From Alkalihalobacillus pseudalcaliphilus (GTDB lineage Bacteria; Bacillota; Bacilli; Bacillales; Bacillaceae_D): 64,000 nt of DNA. The stretch lies in NCBI RefSeq assembly GCF_028610675.1, contig NZ_JAQQWS010000008.1, positions 62,001 to 126,000 on the forward strand, read 5' to 3'. A program made the translations under genes and the position numbers. Of this stretch, positions 59,427-64,000 are shown one piece after another; positions within the stretch are counted from its first letter, which is position 1, and each line of letters starts with the position of its first letter. The notes below the pieces were generated by a model. That model was not told where the DNA came from. It made no database searches and saw only the letters and a list, made by a program, of their open reading frames with translations.

Positions 59427-60311
59427 TTATGAGGAAAATACGATCGTTTTATTTCCATGAACGATTACTTGATCATCAATATGCCATCGTACTGCACGAG
59501 CTAGCGTCGTTCTTTCAACATTGCGCCCTAGGACTCGGAGTTCATCTGAGGAGTATCTATGATGGGACCGAATAACATCTTGTTCAATAATCGGTCCTTC
59601 ATCTAAATCATTCGTCACATAATGGGCGGTAGCTCCAATTAATTTCACACCACGTTCAAACGCCTTTGCATAAGGGTTGGCGCCAATAAATGCGGGTAAA
59701 AATGAATGGTGAATATTAATAATTCGATCGGGAAAACGTTCAACGAAAGAAGGCGATAGTATTTGCATGTACCGGGCTAAGACCGAGAAATCAATTTCTG
59801 CTTGCTGAAGTAACTTCATCATTTTTGTTTCAGCCTCAAGTTTGTTCTCCTTGTTTACAGGAATGTGATAAAAAGGTATACCGTAATTTTCAACAACTTG
59901 TTTACTGTCAGGATGATTACTAATGACTAAGGGAATGTCAACGTCGAGCTCGCCTGCTCTCCATTTCCACAAAAGCTCCATTAAACAATGATCTTCCTTC
60001 GAAACAAAAATAGCCATTTTCTTTTTTTTACGAGCAAGGCTCAATTGCCAATGGAGTTGAAATTGTGAGGCGATTTCAGTAAACTGTTCATTCATTTGTT
60101 GAAATGTATCGTCTTCATGTAAATCAAACTCAATTCTCATAAAAAACATACCGCCGGCTGGATCGGTAGAATATTGATCCGATTGGACAATGTTAGCTCC
60201 GCGTTTAAATAAAAATGTAGATAAAACGGAGACGATTCCTGGTCGATCTAGGCAAGAAACGAGCAAACGAGCTCGGTTTAATTGTTTGTCACTCAATGTT
60301 GAAACCCCCAT
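59427..60311 (-). CDS. purU: Formyltetrahydrofolate deformylase
   Basis: 294 residues. N-terminal ACT domain (ARLLVSCLDRPGIVSVLSTF), then the formyltransferase domain with NIHHSFLPAFIGANPY and GATAHYVTNDLDEGPIIEQD; the active-site His/Asp pair of PurU is in these segments. Hydrolyses 10-formyl-THF to THF and formate, balancing one-carbon units; the ACT domain in E. coli PurU responds to methionine and glycine. The window also has metK and its S-box. Monocistronic. Confidence 0.93.
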   Translation of the reverse strand: MGVSTLSDKQLNRARLLVSCLDRPGIVSVLSTFLFKRGANIVQSDQYSTDPAGGMFFMRIEFDLHEDDTFQQMNEQFTEIASQFQLHWQLSLARKKKKMAIFVSKEDHCLMELLWKWRAGELDVDIPLVISNHPDSKQVVENYGIPFYHIPVNKENKLEAETKMMKLLQQAEIDFSVLARYMQILSPSFVERFPDRIINIHHSFLPAFIGANPYAKAFERGVKLIGATAHYVTNDLDEGPIIEQDVIRSHHRYSSDELRVLGRNVERTTLARAVRWHIDDQVIVHGNKTIVFSS

Positions 60312-60529
60312 CCTAGAAAATATCTTTTGGTGAAAATCTCTCTACGTGATCGATTACATTTTATCGGAATAACTAGCTTTTGCCTAGCATTAATTAGGGT
60401 AAGGGAATTCAAAAGTTTATACATATTGTTAATGGTATCAATCGTATAAGGGCATTTTATTTGGGATATACATCAATAGGAGAGGGTCTTTATATCGTAA
60501 GTGTAGCTGTAAAAAAAGGGGTGAGGGTC

Positions 60530-62653
60530 ATGGATAAGGTTCGTGTCCAATCAATAATCAAAGACGTTAGACTCATTGATTTATATACGATTGTTATAGA
60601 AGGTAATGAAATTTTCAAATCAGAAAAGCTTTCACTTTTATCGATGAGCGATGGGACGAATGAGTACGTATCATTTTCTATTCATTTAGAAAATAAACAA
60701 AAACTTTATTTAAAATTAGAACAAATTTATATATTAGGTAATCATTATCAAGTCAACATCGATGGAATCAAGTTCACAGTCAAAATAGCTGAAGAGGTTG
60801 TAAGAACTCAAATGTTTGAAGAACTATATACGTATCATGGTGACGATTTAGGCCTTTCACTTCAAAATGAACATTATCATTGGGCGGTTTGGGCACCGAC
60901 CGCAACGAAAATGCAGCTGCTTCTTTCGGTTGATTGGTCATGCAAAGAAATCGAGATTATTCCCCTGTTTCGAACAGAGAAGGGTGTGTGGCGACTTACA
61001 TTGCCAAGACAATTTGAAGGGTATTTCTATCAATACCATGTATGTGTGAATGGTGAATGGGCAACAGCCAATGACCCGTATGCGAAATTGTTAACCGTTA
61101 ATGGGGAAAAGGCGATGATTGGTCATTTGGAAAAAACGAACCCGTCGCAATGGCCTGTACCAACGACTGAAATTCGACCAGTAGAAGCTATTATTTATGA
61201 GATGCATATTCGTGATTTTACAATTGGAAGACATAATGGAATAAAAGAAAAGGGAAAGTACGTAGGTTTGACAGAGCAAGGAACGAGCTTGAACAATAAA
61301 CGAACAGGAATGGATTACTTAAAAGAGCTAGGAATAACACATGTAGAGTTATTACCAGTCGCTGACTTTGGTAGTGTCGATGAAACTAATTGGCCACATG
61401 AATACAATTGGGGTTATGATGTTGTCCATTATTTTTGCCCGGAGGGTAGTTATTCTCTTGATCCGTTTAACGGTTATACACGAGTGTGTGAGCTGAAGAA
61501 ACTCATTGCCATATTACATCAAGAGAATCTTCAAGTTATTCTGGATGTCGTCTTTAATCATGTGTATATTCACGAGCAATCAGATTTTCATACATTAGTA
61601 CCAGGCTATTATTTCCGTTACGGACATGATAGTAGCTTAAGCAATGGTACTGGTGTTGGTAATGATTTAGCGACAGAAAGAAAAATGGTCCGAAAATTCA
61701 TCATTGACTGTGTGGTTTATTGGTTAGAGGAATTTGATGTCGACGGTTTCCGTTTTGATTTAATGGGAATTATTGATGTGAATACGATCAACAAACTAAC
61801 AAAGGAGCTAAAAGAGAGAAAACCATCCGTGTTACTTTTAGGAGAAGGTTGGAATTTACCAACGACATATGACGAACAAAAACGTGCTATCTTATCGAAT
61901 GCCAAACAATTAGAGGTGGCTTTTTTTGTAGATTCCTACCGTGATGCATTAAAAGGAAGTACTTTTCAGCTTGAAGCAAAAGGTTTTATACAGGGGAGTT
62001 TAAGCGACTTCGAAGCTATTAAGTCAGGCATTGTAGGTAACCCGGAGTTATTCAAATGTCCAGAACAAGCGATTCATTATGTAGAGTCACATGATAACCA
62101 TACATTATGGGATAAATTACTTTTAAGTACAAGTGAAGATAAACAGTGGAGGGAAAAAAGACATCAATTAGCGACAGCGATGATTTTATTAGCCCAGGGC
62201 GTACCATTTCTCCATGCTGGTCAAGAGTTTTTTCGTACGAAATATGGGGTGGAGAACTCGTATAGGTCACCTGACTATATTAACCAGTTTGATTGGAGGA
62301 GAAGGGAAAAATATTGTTCTTACGTTGACTATGTAAAAGAACTTATCGCCATACGTAAGTCCCACAAAGCCTTCTCTTTATCTACATATGAAGAAATTGG
62401 AAACCATTTGAATTGGCTCCACGTTGAAGAACAATGCTTTGGTTTTTCTTTGAATCAAGTGGAAAAATACGGAAAATGGCAACAGGTTATTGTCATATTT
62501 AATGCAAGTGAGTATGAGCGTAAGGTTCCAATTGAACCACAAAAATGGCAAGTTGTCGTTGACGATCAAGTTGCATCTTTGATACCATTATATACATTCG
62601 ACGGAAACGAGATAAAGATAAAGCCAGTCTCAACATTTGTATGTGTGAGATAG
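60530..62653 (+). CDS. amyX: Type I pullulanase (AmyX)
   Basis: 707 residues from the ATG at 60530 with AAGGGGTGA upstream. An N-terminal CBM48-like module (HYHWAVWAPTATKMQLLLS) leads to the GH13 barrel: region I DVVFNHVY, the pullulanase type I signature YNWGYDVVHYFCPEGSYS, region II DGFRFDLMGI (nucleophile Asp), region III LLGEGWN (acid Glu) and region IV YVESHDNH. No signal peptide, so intracellular. Cleaves alpha-1,6 branches of pullulan and glycogen. Position next to ytmP as in B. subtilis. Confidence 0.94.
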   Translation: MDKVRVQSIIKDVRLIDLYTIVIEGNEIFKSEKLSLLSMSDGTNEYVSFSIHLENKQKLYLKLEQIYILGNHYQVNIDGIKFTVKIAEEVVRTQMFEELYTYHGDDLGLSLQNEHYHWAVWAPTATKMQLLLSVDWSCKEIEIIPLFRTEKGVWRLTLPRQFEGYFYQYHVCVNGEWATANDPYAKLLTVNGEKAMIGHLEKTNPSQWPVPTTEIRPVEAIIYEMHIRDFTIGRHNGIKEKGKYVGLTEQGTSLNNKRTGMDYLKELGITHVELLPVADFGSVDETNWPHEYNWGYDVVHYFCPEGSYSLDPFNGYTRVCELKKLIAILHQENLQVILDVVFNHVYIHEQSDFHTLVPGYYFRYGHDSSLSNGTGVGNDLATERKMVRKFIIDCVVYWLEEFDVDGFRFDLMGIIDVNTINKLTKELKERKPSVLLLGEGWNLPTTYDEQKRAILSNAKQLEVAFFVDSYRDALKGSTFQLEAKGFIQGSLSDFEAIKSGIVGNPELFKCPEQAIHYVESHDNHTLWDKLLLSTSEDKQWREKRHQLATAMILLAQGVPFLHAGQEFFRTKYGVENSYRSPDYINQFDWRRREKYCSYVDYVKELIAIRKSHKAFSLSTYEEIGNHLNWLHVEEQCFGFSLNQVEKYGKWQQVIVIFNASEYERKVPIEPQKWQVVVDDQVASLIPLYTFDGNEIKIKPVSTFVCVR

Positions 62654-62664
62654 CCATAAAAGGG

Positions 62665-62700
62665 GCAGAGCGAATTGAACTCTGCTTCGTTTTGTTTTCT
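62665..62700 (+). terminator. Terminator of amyX
   Basis: GCAGAG / CTCTGC stem then TTCGTTTTG. Short stem, moderate strength. Confidence 0.65.
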
Positions 62701-62788
62701 TTGTAAAAAATTTAAATTTTTTAAGGTAGTTTCATGTAAAATAAGCTATACTTATATAAGTGTTAATTTGGGAAGATGGAGAAAGTAT

Positions 62789-63598
62789 ATGAAAATGAGG
62801 GTGAATTGGTTGGAAACGTTCTTAGGAGAAGGCTGGAAGGTGATGCCAGCTGGTGGGATAACTGGAGAAGCATATATAGCCCAGCAAGGTGACCAGAAGG
62901 TTTTTTTAAAACGTAATTCATCACCTTTTCTGGCTGTACTTTCAGCAGAGGGAATTGTACCCAAGTTATTATGGACGAAGCGTTTAGAAAATGGCGATGT
63001 CGTAACGGCACAGAGATGGGTACATGGACGAGAATTAAAGTCCAACGAAATGAATGAGAAAAGAGTTGCGAACTTATTAGCGAAAATTCATGGTTCCAGT
63101 GAATTATTAGATATGTTTAAAAGAATCGGTAATGAGCCTTTAACACCGGAGATTATTTATGAAAACTTAAACATACAACTGCAGCTTTTTAATATAGGTG
63201 ATGAACCGATTAGACAAGGTATGCAGTATTTAAAAGAAAAGCTCCCAAGCATACATTATGACCACCATGTCGTTTGTCATGCAGATATTAATCATAATAA
63301 TTGGATGCTTACCGAAGAAGAACAATTATATTTAATCGACTGGGATGGAGCGATTGTCGCTGATCCGGCATTAGACTTAGGTCTGCTACTTTATCATTAT
63401 ATAGATCAATCGGAGTGGGAAAAGTGGCTAGCCCAATATGGTGTTCAAGTAGGTGAATCTCTTTATGAACGGATGCAGTGGTACGTCGTTTCTCAATCGA
63501 TTGCTTCGATCGTATGGCATGTAGAAAGAGATGAACAAACTCAAGCTGAAGAGTTAAAGAATTATTTGCTAATGAACTTATCAAACGATGAAGGATGA
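62789..63598 (+). CDS. ytmP: Phosphotransferase, aminoglycoside/choline kinase-like (YtmP)
   Basis: 269 residues from the ATG at 62789 (TGGAG 7 bases upstream; the longer frame has no site). Protein-kinase-like fold: glycine-rich region VMPAGGITGEAYIAQ with Lys in QKVFLKR, the catalytic Asp in VVCHADINHNNWML and the metal-binding Asp in LIDWDGAIVADPALDLG. Substrate unknown; the clade is often annotated as choline or aminoglycoside kinase without proof. Position after amyX matches B. subtilis. Confidence 0.88.
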   Translation: MKMRVNWLETFLGEGWKVMPAGGITGEAYIAQQGDQKVFLKRNSSPFLAVLSAEGIVPKLLWTKRLENGDVVTAQRWVHGRELKSNEMNEKRVANLLAKIHGSSELLDMFKRIGNEPLTPEIIYENLNIQLQLFNIGDEPIRQGMQYLKEKLPSIHYDHHVVCHADINHNNWMLTEEEQLYLIDWDGAIVADPALDLGLLLYHYIDQSEWEKWLAQYGVQVGESLYERMQWYVVSQSIASIVWHVERDEQTQAEELKNYLLMNLSNDEG

Positions 63599-63638
63599 TA
63601 AGAAGAGAAGAGTTTATATATAAGGATTTTCCTACAGA

Positions 63639-63675
63639 ACAAAAGCTCTACTAATGAGTGAAGTAGAGCTTTTGT
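63639..63675. terminator. Bidirectional terminator ytmP / ytzH
   Basis: ACAAAAGCTCTAC / GTAGAGCTTTTGT perfect 13-bp stem. Confidence 0.92.
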
Positions 63676-63709
63676 TGTGGGAAAATAGGATATTTCCGAG
63701 GAAATAGTG

Positions 63710-63979
63710 TCAGTCGATGTCGGAATGAGTCAGTTGTTCTTCTTGAAGAGTCATGACAAAGGCCTCTTTCTCATAAGCTGATAGGTGACCATTTGATAAA
63801 ATATCTTGCACTTTTGTGAGGGCAACAATTGTATCTGATTGAAATTGTAATTCTTGTGATAAGCTAGATAACAATAGGTCTAATTGCTCTTTTTCATTTG
63901 GTGTAAAGTGGTGTTCGTAATCAGCATCTTGAAGAAGATCAATAACTAGTCCAAGTTTGTCAGCTTTTGATAAAGGCAT
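63710..63979 (-). CDS. ytzH: YtzH-like protein
   Basis: 89 residues, complete; AAAGGAG lies 8 bases before the ATG. Opening KADKLGLVIDLLQDADYEHH and the helical remainder (YEKEAFVMTLQEEQ) match the YtzH-like family, small soluble helical proteins of Bacillus with unknown function. Next to ytmP as in B. subtilis. Assignment by size, position and pattern. Confidence 0.7.
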   Translation of the reverse strand: MPLSKADKLGLVIDLLQDADYEHHFTPNEKEQLDLLLSSLSQELQFQSDTIVALTKVQDILSNGHLSAYEKEAFVMTLQEEQLTHSDID

Positions 63980-64000
63980 GATGGAGACTCCTTTTTTGAT

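Overview
The window is chromosomal DNA of a low-GC Gram-positive spore-former of the Bacillaceae, probably an alkaliphilic or halotolerant Bacillus relative. The evidence is Shine-Dalgarno sites of the AGGAGG type, A/T-rich Rho-independent terminators, a SAM-I riboswitch before metK, a leucine T-box before leuS, and a gene order that largely follows the yt- region of Bacillus subtilis (ythPQ, ytkD, ytlACD, ytmA, metK, ytoA, ytpAB, ytiB, ytqBA, yttB, leuS, ytfP, ytgP, ytzG, ytzE, ytjP/pepV, ytkP/cysK, ytlQ, amyX, ytmP, ytzH). These names rest on recognised family features and synteny, not on a search. No prophage, intact insertion sequence, CRISPR array, rRNA or tRNA was seen.

Region by region. 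1-8.2 kb: the 3' part of a membrane Fe-S oxidoreductase, a GNAT acetyltransferase, an acyl-CoA thioesterase, a PucR-type regulator and the YthPQ-like ABC exporter. 8.2-16.1 kb is the accessory stretch: two membrane-anchored Mrr-like proteins (one apparently without its active site), a decayed NERD-domain gene, a 53-bp tandem repeat, a YdjM-like membrane hydrolase, a cytosolic two-component system whose GAF domain carries a four-cysteine cluster, and an overlapping SDR / divergent QueA-like / VOC operon. 15.5-19.7 kb: a glycine-betaine uptake locus (OpuA type) divergent from a GbsR-family regulator, with a perfect 18-bp palindrome between them. 19.7-29.5 kb: aldo/keto reductase, two deoxynucleoside kinases, ABC-F protein, hydroxyacid dehydrogenase and PatB-like C-S lyase, small unknown ORFs, MFS transporter, Nudix hydrolase. 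29.7-34.8 kb: a nitrate/sulfonate-type ABC importer and metK under its riboswitch. 35-46 kb: gamma- and beta-carbonic anhydrases, the YtpAB terpenoid pair, YtqAB, YttB, leuS and YtfP. 46.5-54.7 kb: cell-envelope genes (amidase with polysaccharide deacetylase; a MurJ-type flippase followed by two tandem SEDS glycosyltransferases) and a pseudouridine synthase. 54.7-64 kb: regulator, dipeptidase, cysteine synthase, purU, pullulanase and YtmP/YtzH.

The most unexpected structure is not in the genes. A dispersed family of intergenic elements occupies at least eleven gaps. They share a conserved edge resembling AACTTTCATACAAAA, GC-richer mosaic cores and, in some copies, a GCCACCAA/TTGGTGGC hairpin module. 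Several lie immediately before a start codon, pointing toward the gene; one lies between opuAB and opuAC. A second notable finding is a 98-bp relic of a third SEDS gene just upstream of the intact tandem pair, showing that this locus has carried at least three copies. Start codons were moved from the longest reading frame whenever a better-placed ribosome binding site was visible.
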